Positions 35,252-46,299 of a DNA stretch of 63,718 bases are shown piece after piece. Within the stretch, counting starts at the first letter, position 1, and every line of letters begins with the position of its first letter. The position numbers and the translations under genes were made by a program. Under the pieces are notes generated by a model. The model was not told the origin of the DNA. It was given only the letters and a program-made list of their open reading frames with translations, and searched no databases. The stretch lies in NCBI GenBank assembly GCA_016987375.1, contig PJRA01000353.1:574706-638423 (forward strand), read 5' to 3'. Origin of the DNA: Brachionus koreanus (lineage: Eukaryota; Rotifera; Eurotatoria; Ploima; Brachionidae).

Positions 35252-35260
35252 TTTATATAG
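35252..35260 (-). promoter_or_regulatory. candidate TATA box of the eIF4E-binding gene
   Basis: The minus strand has CTATATAAA about 31 nt before the ATG at 35221, in a stretch free of A-runs. If used, the 5' UTR would be only a few bases, or the leader would come from trans-splicing. Confidence 0.35.
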
Positions 35261-35261
35261 A

Positions 35262-36739
35262 GACAAATTGCGAAATTACCTAAATGCATAAATATTCTTG
35301 CATGTATAGTCTTGTTTTAAAATGAATTCTTAATTTTTAAAACATTTATCATTTATATTCCTATAATAGTTTCTTTTTTCTAGCTGACTAAAGGTAAATT
35401 GAGCAACCCCCGGAAATCAGACAAAATTTTTTTCATTCTAATTTCATTAAGATACTTTAAAAATAAAACAACTAAAATTCCCCAATCTTAATTTCTGTTA
35501 AACAGAAATAAATTATTAAATTTTTTTTTAAATTAAAGATAATTTAGTTTTCGAAAAGTTCTTCATTTTTTTTTAATTTCTCGGATAGTTTTCTTAATTT
35601 GATGAGATAAATTTGATGATTTTTCTTTTAAATAATCAATCAGTTACTATTAATTAACTAAATTAATTGATTGATTTGATTTAATTATTAATTTTCAGAG
35701 TTAAATTAGTTTTTTAAAAAAAAGTTAAATTTTATTATTTTAACCTTGAATAGTCTAATCTAGTTTGTAATCTGAACATATTTGAACGATTTGATTCATC
35801 TTTAATCTTTAGTTCTTGGTGGATGCTTGTGTGTGTCATTAAAAAACAAAACTAATGGTCATTCAATCGATCTTCTATGCTTAGTATTACAAATCCAGTT
35901 TGAGGCAGAGGTTGAGAATTGTTAGAGACATAAAATCATAGCATTGCACAGTGAAACCATAGACCATTAAGTGGAGTTGACAATCATATTGAGGATGTAG
36001 TTCATAAATTTAATTAAGTAATTTTCTTTTTCCAAATTCTTTCTTACCAAAAATTAGATTGAATATTTAATTTAAAAATAAAATAGAAAATATTTTGAAT
36101 AAACAAAGCTTTAAGATTTTCTGCATTTAAAAAAAAATTCTAGTAAATCATGACATCAAAGGATGCTGAAATTATGATGATCAAAGAATGTACTGAAAAC
36201 ATGCTTATTCTATTTTTCTTTTCCAAAATATGACATCAAGTTTGTTATATTTTTTAAAAAAATTCAAAAAGTCAAATTGTAGTCTTTTTTGAAAATAATT
36301 TAAACTTCAGTTAAATCAGTTTTATTGATCTTTTAAATGAAATTTTAAAAATATGTATATTTAGAGTTTAAACGCTAAAGAACACGTGTCATTTGTATGC
36401 TAATTTTTGTTAATAAAAACATCTAGATTATATTAGTTTTTCAATTATTAGAGTCTTTTTAGTATATATACAAAATTTGAGAAAATTTAATCACTTGCAA
36501 AGCATTTTTTTACTTCTTAAACTTTTGAACATTATTTTTTGAACAACCGTTCACGGCTTTTGGAGCCAAAAAAACACTCTTCTTCAACTTAGTCTTGGTT
36601 TGTAAAATGTCGTCCTCTAAGAAAATAAGTCATTGAGTGTAAAAGATAATAATCAGAAGGGAGAAAGTTTGATCTCTTTCAGCAATAATAATTTATCTGA
36701 AAAACTGTTTATATAGAGGATTTTTTTAAAAGTATTTTC
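35262..36739. other. gene-free AT-rich stretch
   Basis: No exon recognised. 36540-36650 has slightly higher GC but no sustained frame. Confidence 0.4.
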
Positions 36740-37290
36740 CTAGATATTCCACTGCATCATTGAATATCGAAATCTTTCAAATCATTAGGAACAACTTTTA
36801 TTAGCTTTGCTAATCAAATTAATCAAATTATTGTGATGTGTAAAGGTTATTTGATAATTGGCTAGTACTAAGCTTTTCTCAACAGTCTCAACATTCGTCT
36901 ACAGTCAAGAGCGTCTGGTTTATCTAACTCTTTCTTCATCTGAAAGCTCGTTTTGACCACAATTAAATTTTTAATACCAATTTTTTACCCTTGTTACTTA
37001 AAGCACATTTTCACCTTTCATTAAACATACTTTATGATTTACTACTGTTGCTGATAGGCCTTTTTTCCAATAATGACGTAACCGTACTAAAATTTCAAAA
37101 TTTTCATTTTATAAATTTTTTTAGATTTAAATAAACAAAGAATTAGACATATCATTTTGAAGTGCATTCAAGCATTCAACTCTGTTTATTTTAACATATA
37201 ATTTGACTTAAAGTTTTAGAATTACGAAGATGCTAAAATAAAAATTATCCAACCTTTTAAAAAATAAAAAATTTCATGATTTTAAGGAAA
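36740..37290 (-). mobile_element. Mos1-like mariner remnant
   Basis: The minus strand has the NDLKDFDIQ block (36757-36790) before the catalytic domain and, at 37150-37290, the left-end sequence shared with 8640-8745 and 45740-45840. Coding between them is degenerate. Confidence 0.5.
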
Positions 37291-38089
37291 AGTTTGCCAG
37301 CATTTTTTTCAGCAGTCCCAATCTTACTTTTATCTGCCATACACATCATTTATCAATTTTTTTGGTTTTTCAATTGCTTTTTTTGTCTCATCACTTTTGT
37401 TTTGATCGATTCATTTACATAAAATTTGGTTTTTCATTTTTTTTCTTTTTGTTACTTGTAAGCTTTTTTAAAGAGTGTTATCTTTGGTTCTTTAAAGTTT
37501 GGTCTATTTTTGAGGCATACATTTTTTAATAATATCAGAATGAATAAAGAAGAAAATACTACACTCAATTCATCGATCAAAGAGATTATTGTCTTTAAAG
37601 TCCTAAATAAGCAAATATTTTCAAATAAAAAAGATTAGACTTAATTAATAAAACCCCACAAAAAATAAAATTTATCGACTCTTTTAAAATTTTATAAAAA
37701 AATTTAAATTCTAAACTTTTGAGCTGTCAAAATATCTATATAATTTTAATCCTTGTTTAATTTTCTTTTGATCAGTTTATTCATCTAAAAATCTTAAAAT
37801 TAAAACTCTTTGCATTATTTTGTACTTGGTGCAAATAAAAAATCGTGTGGAAATTTACAAAAATTTGCTCATGGTTAACCCTAGAAAGCCCGACTGATTA
37901 TTATTATTAAAAAATTCAAATTTAGTTATTCAGAAAAATTATATATTTTTTCTGAAAATCAATTCTATTTTTTATAGAATTAAAATCAACATGCTTAGTT
38001 TTTAAAGAATATTTTATAAAATTCTATTTCTATCAAAAAATTTTTTAGCCTTTCAAAAAAAAACCTTGGAGTTCTCTGATGATAAACGG
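37291..38089. other. gene-free AT-rich stretch
   Basis: A short minus frame (MADKSKIGTAEKNAGKLF) near 37290-37345 has no context. Nothing else seen. Confidence 0.35.
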
Positions 38090-38536
38090 AGCTAAACAGT
38101 TCAATCAAAAGTTTGTATTTTTTTCGAAGATTAGTCATCTTATAGGATCTTGAACTTTCAAATATTTAAACATGTATAACCTTATATTAATAGCATTTTT
38201 GAATGAATTAAGTGAGTTTCCGTTTTTTAATTCACATAGTAATTTGTTCCAGACATTGACTATTCTGTTATTGAAAAAGTTTGATCGTTGTTGATTTGAT
38301 TTTAGTAATTCTTTAATAAAATTATATTGTTTTTCATTTCTATTAGATGCAATAGCCTAACTATACTAGTTTATACCATCTATTTTATCTCGTTCTTTTT
38401 ATTTCTGGATTAAATCAATGGACATGTAATGGCTATTTTTTTTTGGATTTTTTTTCACTCCATATTTTTAGTTTTTTTAAAGTTAAACCGAAATTTATCA
38501 ATTATTTTTTAATTTACGCATCATTTTGACAAACTA

Positions 38537-39578
38537 ACGGGTGATGCACAAGTAAATGGACAAAGGTGAAGTTAACTTGCCCGATCATGCAAATGATCAG
38601 GGGATCATATATATATATTTATTTATAAACTACTAAAAATTAGCNNNNNNNNNNNNNNNNNNNNNNNNNNNNNNNNNNNNNNNNNNNNNNNNNNNNNNNN
38701 NNNNNNNNNNNNNNNNNNNNNNNNNNNNNNNNNNNNNNNNNNNNNNNNNNNNNNNNNNNNNNNNNNNNNNNNNNNNNNNNNNNNNNNNNNNNNNNNNNNN
38801 NNNNNNNNNNNNNNNNNNNNNNNNNNNNNNNNNNNNNNNNNNNNNNNNNNNNNNNNNNNNNNNNNNNNNNNNNNNNNNNNNNNNNNNNNNNNNNNNNNNN
38901 NNNNNNNNNNNNNNNNNNNNNNNNNNNNNNNNNNNNNNNNNNNNNNNNNNNNNNNNNNNNNNNNNNNNNNNNNNNNNNNNNNNNNNNNNNNNNNNNNNNN
39001 NNNNNNNNNNNNNNNNNNNNNNNNNNNNNNNNNNNNNNNNNNNNNNNNNNNNNNNNNNNNNNNNNNNNNNNNNNNNNNNNNNNNNNNNNNNNNNNNNNNN
39101 NNNNNNNNNNNNNNNNNNNNNNNNNNNNNNNNNNNNNNNTCTACTAGTCCGGACAGTGTTCGGTTTGCTGGAAAAGAGAAGTTTCCAAAGAAGGTGCTTG
39201 TTTGGATAGCCATATCTGATCGAGGTAAGTCTAAGCCTCTTTTTCGATTATCAAAGTCGGTTGCCATCAATTCCGATATCTATATCGACGAATGCTTGAA
39301 TAAACGACTGCTCCCATTTATACATGAGTATCATGAAGACCTTGACTACGTTTTTTGGCCTGACTTAGTGTCTGCTCACTATTCTATGGTAAGCCCTACA
39401 TGGATGAAAGCAAAGCTCAGAAAAATCGGTCACGATGGAGTTTTTTCATTATTCAAAAATCATAATTCTATTGAAAAATAAATTCTTTACATCAGAAAAA
39501 AAACCAGAACTTAATATAATTTTTATTTTTTGAGATATTCGTTTTTAATTTTTGTCCATTTACTTATGCATCACCCGT
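38537..39578 (+). mobile_element. mariner-like element, copy 2 (gap inside)
   Basis: Left end ACGGGTGATGCACAAGTAAA, right end its near-complement ending at 39578, with TA at 38535-38536 and 39579-39580. The transposase tail is readable at 39140-39479 (VLVWIAISDRG, DYVFWPDLVSAHYS, KLRKIGHDGVFSLFKN). The first part is hidden by the gap. It carries the same deletion after the WPDL region as copy 1. Confidence 0.85.
38645..39139. other. assembly gap (495 N)
   Basis: Undetermined bases inside mariner copy 2, probably collapsed because of its repeat status. Confidence 0.99.
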
Positions 39579-40154
39579 TAGTCTAGTTAGACCCATATTC
39601 ATGCACTTTTCTTCATAATTTAAATTAATAGTTAATTTAGGTATTATGGCTAATCTATGTTGAATATCTTCTAATATTTTTATATCTTGACCATCCAGGT
39701 ATAGCATATTCAAGGTTTGGTCTAATATAACAAGTATAAAGTTTTTTCCATATGTCAGTTTCACGAGTTTTAAATGTTTTCTTTAATATACCAAGAATTC
39801 TATTACCTTTATTAGCAGCTGCTATACATTGATCTTCAAATTTCAGGTTATTCCTAATAAAGATTGTTTCAGTCAATTCGATTTTTTTATCACTATCATT
39901 TAATAAACATTTTGCTTGTAATTTGTTGTTACTACATCAAATATTTTGGTATCATCTGTATATTTTTCACATTCGCTTAACAAGTCTTTACTTAAATCAT
40001 TGATAAATGTATTAAATAAAGTTGGTCCTAAAGCCAAACCTTTTGGTACACGACTATTAGCATCAGCCCAATCTGAAACATAGTTTTAAATAAAATTCTT
40101 TGCTTTCTATTTACTAAGAATGACTTTATTAATGCAACTTAACTTTATTTTATT

Positions 40155-40176
40155 CTGAAGGAGCACTAGCTTGATA
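40155..40176 (+). repeat. LINE 3'-tail hairpin
   Basis: CTGAAGGAGCACTAGCTTGATA followed by an A-rich run: a GAGC/GCTT stem with one G-U pair. A truncated LINE 3' end, as at 6700. Confidence 0.55.
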
Positions 40177-40189
40177 GACTTAAGCAAAA

Positions 40190-41478
40190 AATATGAATCT
40201 TCTATCATAAAAATATTCTTTAAAATAGTTTTTTTAATGAATTTAAATAAAAACGTTTGCTTTTGGAATCAAATTTCACAAAATTGCATATATTTTTTCG
40301 TAATATTAAAATTATTTTTTCTGCTACTAAAAAAATAAAATTGATATAAATTTTCAGACTTTTGATATTAAAAAAAATCATATTGATAATAAAATTAATT
40401 ATTGAAATATTAAAAAAAAAATTTCTATTAACAATTATTTTATGGTTAAAATTCTCAAAAATGTTTAAAAACTCTTTGATAAAATACTTAATTAGCCATT
40501 TTATGATTAATTACAATTAATTGATGTCATAGATAAAAAAAAAGTACAAATTGCTTCCTCTTTTACCTTTGTAGAATCTAATGACAAAAAATAATTCTAA
40601 ATACAAGAAACGATGTATGATGCTGGAGAAAAATTGGAGAAAAAAATAAGGTTGATCTTGTTTTTTGGCAGTTTTAAAAACTTTGAATTACGTAGAGTCT
40701 TGAAAAAGCTTTTTTTGCGATCATAAGTGATGTAAGGCTAACTTCAATCAGGTTTTATTGCTGCTTTACTTTATGAAAAAAATAAAAATGTCCATAAAAA
40801 TATATGCATATTTGTATATTATTTTTTTTTTATTGAAAAAATAAAATTTCTTATCATAAATGTGAATTTATTTTCTAATAAAATATTTTTGATAGCCAAA
40901 AAAACCAAAAATTAAAATTAATTTAATATCATTTTTTAATTATTATCTCGAAAAATACATGTCTTTTTTTTTTTTCTATTTTTTTTTTTTTGAAAATATA
41001 TGCCACAATTATAACTTTATAAATGCAACTAAAATCTCACATAAAAACTTAATTTAAAAAAAGAAAAAAACTTCTTTCTCTATTGTATACAAACATGCAA
41101 ATTGTAGTCAAAAAAAATTTTACTTCGAGATAAATTTTAAATTCATAGAAATGAAAAAAACAAAAAAAAAAAAGAAGCAAAGCTAAAAGCATTTAGAGAA
41201 TACGATGGGTTTCATTTAAATTCTCCATTTACTTTATTCAAATTTCTCTTTTTTTAAATAAAAAAAAACAGCGATTTAACTGAAACTTTTTCTGTATCGT
41301 TTTCTATTTCAATCCTTAACAAAAAAAAAAAAATTAAGCAAAATGTGCTTAGAGGTGTAAGCTAAGCATTTAACATTAAAAGTTATAAAACATTTTGAGT
41401 TTCATTGGCCTAATCTTAACAATCAAAAACTTGATAACCAAATACATTTAAATACATTTAGAAAAAATAAAGAAAATA
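40190..41478. other. gene-free stretch upstream of 4E-T homologue
   Basis: AT-rich with A- and T-runs. ACATTTAG at 41453-41460, 19 nt before the ATG, could be a splice or trans-splice acceptor. Confidence 0.4.
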
Positions 41479-44136
41479 ATGATAGAATCAAGCTCCGAGG
41501 GAAGCAATATAAATCAAACAGAGACTTCGACCTATGCGTCGGCCGAGTCGTCGCCAAGTCTCACACAGTCTTCGTCGTCGCAGTCGCTCCGCTCTAACTT
41601 GTCCATAAATCCGGACGAGACCATGAAAAACAAACTGGGACACTCGATATCGATATCATCGCTGCTTGGCAACAAAAACCTGCATACGGTCAGCTTGGAC
41701 GACCCGTGTGTGGTGGTCTCGACAACCAGTCCAAAAAAGCTAGCCGACCATGGCAAAAGTGTGGCTAGCTCTACTTCCACTAACGCTCTGGACAAGCTTT
41801 TCAAGCAGGCCGAGCTTGGCTCTGAGTTTCAAAGTCTGCCACACACTCTGATACCCGGCAATGCAAAACAAGCCAACGAAATAGAAAAAAACTTGCTCAA
41901 CGACTCTTTTGGACAAAAAACACAGGGTCAAACTTTACACGACTTTGTCAAAAATACAGTGACCAGCCTGATTGAGAACACAGTCAAAACTTCAATTGAA
42001 GAAATGACCAAAGAAGTCAGAGAAGAAAAGGAAAAAAACATGGCTGCCAAATTGATGCCAAGTCTGTTCCCGGCGAACACAGTCTCATCGAGCAGTCCCA
42101 ATCCGGCCTGCAGTCCATTCAAATTTCTGGTCGACGGCTCCAAGCAAGAGCCAAACGCGCCCAAGTCTCCAAACCAACAGACAAAAGTGGTGTCTACTCT
42201 ATCGCCTAATGGGTCGACTATTCAGGACGCTGTGTCCGTATTCAACGCCGAACAATTGAAGCACAGCTCGTGTGTAATTGACAAACTGGCCCATTTGAAC
42301 CATAAAGAACACGAAAAAGAAGATCCTGTACTAACAACTTGCAAGAATAGTTCGGAGAAAGCTAAAGAACAAGTCAAATTGGCGACATGCGCTCCTCAAA
42401 GCATGACAGTTCCCGAGTCGTCTCAGGAGTTTTGCAGAAATTTGAATTTAAATTTGGCTGCAGCTGCCGCAAACACGTCATCTGTTCCAGTTGTGGTTCA
42501 AAGTAGCCAAAAAACATCGGAAAATCAACAATTTACATCCAATGCATCAACTAGTTCAATTCACAATGATTTAAAGATGATACTAGAGAACAATAAGCAA
42601 GAAGTTAAAGAGGAGACGCGAAACAAAGAAGCGCCCAAGCCCCAAAGAGAAAAGTCCAATCGGTCTAAAGCGAGCAAGAGCGAACAAACAGACAGTGCGG
42701 ACAATGTGATGAAATTGGTCAGCATGATGAAACAAATGGCTGAAAGCAAAGGCAAACCGGGCCAAATAGTGCTTGGCGACGAATCAGGCAAGTACAGATA
42801 CACCAAGGAGTTTTTGCAGCAAATAAAAAGCGAAAGAGCTGCATTCATCGATAATATTAATCCTGAGATATTCAAGGCTTATTGTTACTGCATGAGTGGA
42901 AAGTACTGGGATCCGGAAAAATACTTTGACATTGTTCAATTTTCGGGCGACTATGAAAGAGCTGTGCATCAAAGTCAAGCTGCCAAGCAAAAAAAAAATG
43001 CCAAGGAAAAAAAATCAAAAGCGGCCAGGAATGCAAAGACGGCAGATTCGAGCAAAAATGCCAAGGAAAATATAATGCAAAGGCTTGGTTTGAACAGTAA
43101 AGCAAATGATGGAAAACAGGCCGACAAAGTCATCATGGACATGTTGAAAAATAATCAAGAAGTGAAACCAAGTGACCCAGCCAGACAAGCCAATTTAATG
43201 GACATGTTGGGCCAAAAGAAGCCGAAAAATGGCAACATTTTGGGCGAGCTGTTTGCGCAAAACGCTCAATCTAAACACCATCCGGTCATATTGACTGCAC
43301 AGGAGCTCGAACTTAGCCAAATAAACCGTCCGGTTAACAAACTTTTCACTAGTTTGAACCAGACGCCCGATTTGGCCACCAAACTAAAGAGTCCGAACAG
43401 CTGTGGCAGCAATAGCTGTGCCAGTGAGTGCTCTAGTACCGGCAGTGATAATGCAGCCAATAACAGCCAGGCCTATAAACAGTTAATTAAAAATTTGAAT
43501 AATCATCCACTGTGCACGCCCTCTGCGGTGCCTTCGCGCAGCTTTGAAAACGTTTTGATGAAGCTGCAGCAGAAAAAGCACGAAAACAACGTTGAGAACG
43601 CTGTAAGCAGTGCTCAAAATTTGGCCAAAGACGGCACTAATTTGCTCAAACAATTGTTGCACATGAACACCGAGAATAGTGATGAAAAAAAGCAAAGACA
43701 AAAAAAAGGTCAGCATGCAAAGCAATCCAAGTCAAACAAGCAAGAGTTGATCACATCGGTGGAGTCAACTGTTACCACTACGACCACTACAACCATTACG
43801 CAAACACAATTTCCAACCGTCAATCCTCACGAGAAACCGTTTCAAAATTTGACATCAAATCCAAATCAGCTTGAAAGTTTGCTAAATAAAATGAAGCAAC
43901 CTTTCAAGCAACCTGCTCAAGCGGACACTAAACAGCAAGTTAAAACTGAAAAAGACCACTTTAATTCATTGTTGAATAAAATAACCAGTCATTCACAGCC
44001 TGTCAAACAAACAAAAGAGTCCGAGTGTATTCTTAAATGGTTTAATGGTTTGAATAGCTCACAAAATTTGTCCAAGCCAAACTTTTCGGTTAAAACTCTA
44101 TCCGAAATCGAACTTATGTCCGGTCATTTTCCATAA
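41479..44136 (+). CDS. EIF4ENIF1: eIF4E transporter (4E-T) homologue
   Basis: An 885-residue single-exon ORF, Ser/Asn/Gln/Lys-rich and largely disordered. 4E-T shuttles eIF4E, represses translation and links the cap-binding protein to the P-body decay machinery. Landmarks in order: Y441TKEFLQQI (eIF4E-binding motif; vertebrate 4E-T has YTKEELLDI), W477DPEKY soon after (vertebrate WDPEKW), VIMDMLKNNQEVKP, PKNGNILGELFAQN (582-595; vertebrate PKNILQELLGQ), VILTAQELEL, and the C-terminal LKWFNG (852-857) followed by VKTLSEIEL, matching the KWF...VISVDELE end of 4E-T. Differences: the eIF4E motif lies at residue 441 rather than near 30, so there is a long Ser-rich N-terminal extension, and the residue after L446 is Gln, not hydrophobic. 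GC is higher than the surroundings, as expected for coding DNA. Identity is firm by order of motifs, though recalled, not aligned. Confidence 0.85.
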   Translation: MIESSSEGSNINQTETSTYASAESSPSLTQSSSSQSLRSNLSINPDETMKNKLGHSISISSLLGNKNLHTVSLDDPCVVVSTTSPKKLADHGKSVASSTSTNALDKLFKQAELGSEFQSLPHTLIPGNAKQANEIEKNLLNDSFGQKTQGQTLHDFVKNTVTSLIENTVKTSIEEMTKEVREEKEKNMAAKLMPSLFPANTVSSSSPNPACSPFKFLVDGSKQEPNAPKSPNQQTKVVSTLSPNGSTIQDAVSVFNAEQLKHSSCVIDKLAHLNHKEHEKEDPVLTTCKNSSEKAKEQVKLATCAPQSMTVPESSQEFCRNLNLNLAAAAANTSSVPVVVQSSQKTSENQQFTSNASTSSIHNDLKMILENNKQEVKEETRNKEAPKPQREKSNRSKASKSEQTDSADNVMKLVSMMKQMAESKGKPGQIVLGDESGKYRYTKEFLQQIKSERAAFIDNINPEIFKAYCYCMSGKYWDPEKYFDIVQFSGDYERAVHQSQAAKQKKNAKEKKSKAARNAKTADSSKNAKENIMQRLGLNSKANDGKQADKVIMDMLKNNQEVKPSDPARQANLMDMLGQKKPKNGNILGELFAQNAQSKHHPVILTAQELELSQINRPVNKLFTSLNQTPDLATKLKSPNSCGSNSCASECSSTGSDNAANNSQAYKQLIKNLNNHPLCTPSAVPSRSFENVLMKLQQKKHENNVENAVSSAQNLAKDGTNLLKQLLHMNTENSDEKKQRQKKGQHAKQSKSNKQELITSVESTVTTTTTTTITQTQFPTVNPHEKPFQNLTSNPNQLESLLNKMKQPFKQPAQADTKQQVKTEKDHFNSLLNKITSHSQPVKQTKESECILKWFNGLNSSQNLSKPNFSVKTLSEIELMSGHFP

Positions 44137-44517
44137 ATTTAAATCTGTTATTTTGTTATTAGCTAAATTTTTTTTTTATTTCTAGGTACACTATTTTATA
44201 TTTATTTATAACAAAAAAAATAACAAGCTCAAACTTATTTGAAAATAAAACGTTATTTAAAAATTAAAAAAGCATATCGAAAAGCTCCATATAAACATTG
44301 TTATATTTATTTTTATTTATTTTATTTTTTTTTTATATTTTTAGAAAATAAAATTTATTTAAATGGAATTTTTTTTGATTAATTTTAAAATTTATTTCAT
44401 TTTTATTCTTGAACAAAAAGTTTCAAAAATCAACTATCTAAAATTTGTGATCAAATTTCTAAATTTTAAAACTTTACAAAAAGGCTAGGTCAAAAAATTT
44501 TGCGTTTTTTTAACTTT
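44137..44517. other. 3' flank of 4E-T homologue
   Basis: AT-rich; GAAAATAAAACG near 44240 and later AATAAA copies could end the transcript. Nothing else seen. Confidence 0.4.
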
Positions 44518-45010
44518 TTAACACTCGAAGCACCAAGCATTTTTCAGGTTTTTTTAATTCATAAATATTTTACAAAAAAAACTAAAATAATTTTATAAAG
44601 TAATTTCATTTTTTAAAGAAAATTTTAAAATCTACATAATTCAAAAAAGATAGATTTATTTGAAAAATCCATTCAAAAGATACGAGGATTTAAAAATTTT
44701 CCAAACGAGTCATTTTAACTCGTTTGGTGCTTCTAATTTTATTTGTAGTTAACTAAAAAAAATTGAATCATTTGAAATAGATTTTGTTAGCAAAATGGTG
44801 AATAAATTAGATAGTAAAGCAACTTGTTATATCTGCAATTATTTTTAATTTTTTTCACTCTTTCTCTGTGACTGGGACAAACTGTGATTCATTTTTGAGA
44901 AACAAATATGTGTTTAGTGTTCTTTGTTTTAGAACAAATCGAACATCTTTTTTGAAGACCTACTTTTAATCCACTCGCAATTTTGAATAAGAATCTGTCA
45001 CCAAAGTGAA
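44518..45010 (-). mobile_element. possible piggyBac remnant
   Basis: TTAACACTCGAAGCACC at 44518 looks like a TTAA-anchored piggyBac end, with GGTGCTTC in inverted orientation at 44725. The minus strand at 44880-44990 reads LQKRCSICSKTKNTKHIFVS followed by another Cys, resembling the Cys-rich C-terminus of piggyBac transposases. Degenerate. Confidence 0.4.
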
Positions 45011-45639
45011 AAAGGGAAACTGGAAAAGGCACTTTGATAAGTCTCAAGCATTGATTTAACTACCGACTGTTGGTATTAATTTCAAAATTTCGATTATATT
45101 GATGAAACTGCTCACTGTCAAAATTCGAAAAAAATGAATCACACATTCAACTTGGAAAAAAAGCAAAAAAATTTAGCTCTTTTTTCTTTCTAAATGAACT
45201 ATATTAGAATATAATATTTTTGAAAAATTAACCATGTCGTAACAGATAATATGATAAGAATAAAAATGCTTCATTTTTAGAAAGCAACGAATATCTTGCT
45301 ACGCACATTTATTAAATTTAACACTAAAAGCATCGTTTGGCAAATTTTTTTAAAAATAAAAATAAAATTTTTCAAATTTATAAATATATTTTTGATTTAA
45401 AAAGTTCAAATTAAATTAAGTTTTTATAAAAAAATCAATTTATTTTTCTTCTTTTTAAATAGTTATAAATTTTTTAAGTTTTAAAATAAAAAAGTTAATT
45501 ACAAATTTATATAGTTAAATAGTAAAGCTTTTAAGATGTATTATATTAAAAATCACGCTTTTTAATATTTAATTTACCAGTATCAATCCGGCTCTAAAAC
45601 GGTTCCTAATTCAAAATCGGTTTTTCGAGTCGGCTCTAA
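45011..45639. other. gene-free AT-rich stretch
   Basis: A second TTAACACTAAAAGC word lies at 45319, and an ACGGTTCC/CGGCTC patch at 45588-45650. No exon seen. Confidence 0.35.
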
Positions 45640-45873
45640 AATACAAATCGGTCTATCAGGCCTAGACGTAACAATACCAAATTTCAAAATATTTATTTAA
45701 ATTTTTCTATTTATAAAATTTTTTAGAATTAAAAAAAAAACAAAAAGTTAGATATATCTTTTTGAAGATAATTCAGTTCTGTTTATTTTTACATATCAGA
45801 AGACTTTAAGTTCCAGAATTACAAAGATGCTGAAATTCAACCTTTTAAAAAGCGCAATTTTTTTGATTCGCTA
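45640..45873 (-). mobile_element. Mos1-like mariner left-end remnant
   Basis: Shares AGGTTGAATTTCAGCATC-like sequence (minus strand, 45820-45845) and neighbouring blocks with 8640-8745, 37150-37290 and 56440-56530. No coding part. The MITE at 45874 abuts it. Confidence 0.45.
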
Positions 45874-46297
45874 CATGGATTTTACCAAATTATACGTAAA
45901 ATTACGTAAATTTCGGTAAATGATAAATTAAATTTAATAAATTTTCCATAAATTTAGTAATTTTTACTTTTTTTTACTATTTTTTCTCAAATTTTACCAT
46001 TTTTTACCAATTTTACGTATATTAAAATTGAATTTTTTGTAAATTAACGTAAAAAAATAGAATTTTAAAATATAATCTATTCAAAAAGAAAAAATGAAAA
46101 AAATTGAAAATTTTATTAAAAAATTGAATTTATTCAGATTTTATTGGCCTTTTTTGGTTTTACAAATATTTACAATATTTAACGTAATTTTACGTAAATT
46201 TATGTAAATTTGCGTAAAGTAACTATTTTTTACATAAGTCAATTTACGTAAATTTACGTATTTTTGGTAAATTTACGTACATTATGGTTAACCACTG
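45874..46297. mobile_element. MITE related to the 413-832 element
   Basis: The interior has repeated ACGTAAATTTACGTAAA words, and the right end CCACTG is followed by TA (46298-46299). The left end CATGGATTTTACC after TA (45872-45873) is diverged. At 424 bp it is close to the 420 bp of the first copy. Confidence 0.55.
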
Positions 46298-46299
46298 TA

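Larger units (their letters stand above)
38090..40120 (-). mobile_element. CR1-like LINE interrupted by mariner copy 2
   Basis: Reading leftward from 40120: WADANSRVPKG-type reverse transcriptase remains, ETIFIRNNLKFEDQCIAAAN, GNRILGILKKTFKTRETDIW, CYIRPNLEYAIPGWS and CMNMGLTRL. The mariner at 38537-39578 follows, and then on the far side RSNFFNNRIVNVWNKLLCEL and NSFKNAINIRLYM (38160-38280). The order matches a single LINE cut by the mariner, with extra decay near the junction. Confidence 0.7.

Noticed and set aside
38623..39270. Minus-strand ORF of about 215 codons
   Set aside because: Most of it is the 495-base gap read as open frame. The real content is mariner copy 2 on the plus strand.
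41532..43725. Several minus-strand ORFs of 60-104 codons
   Set aside because: They lie wholly inside the 4E-T coding region and are shadows of its codon usage, with no motifs of their own.
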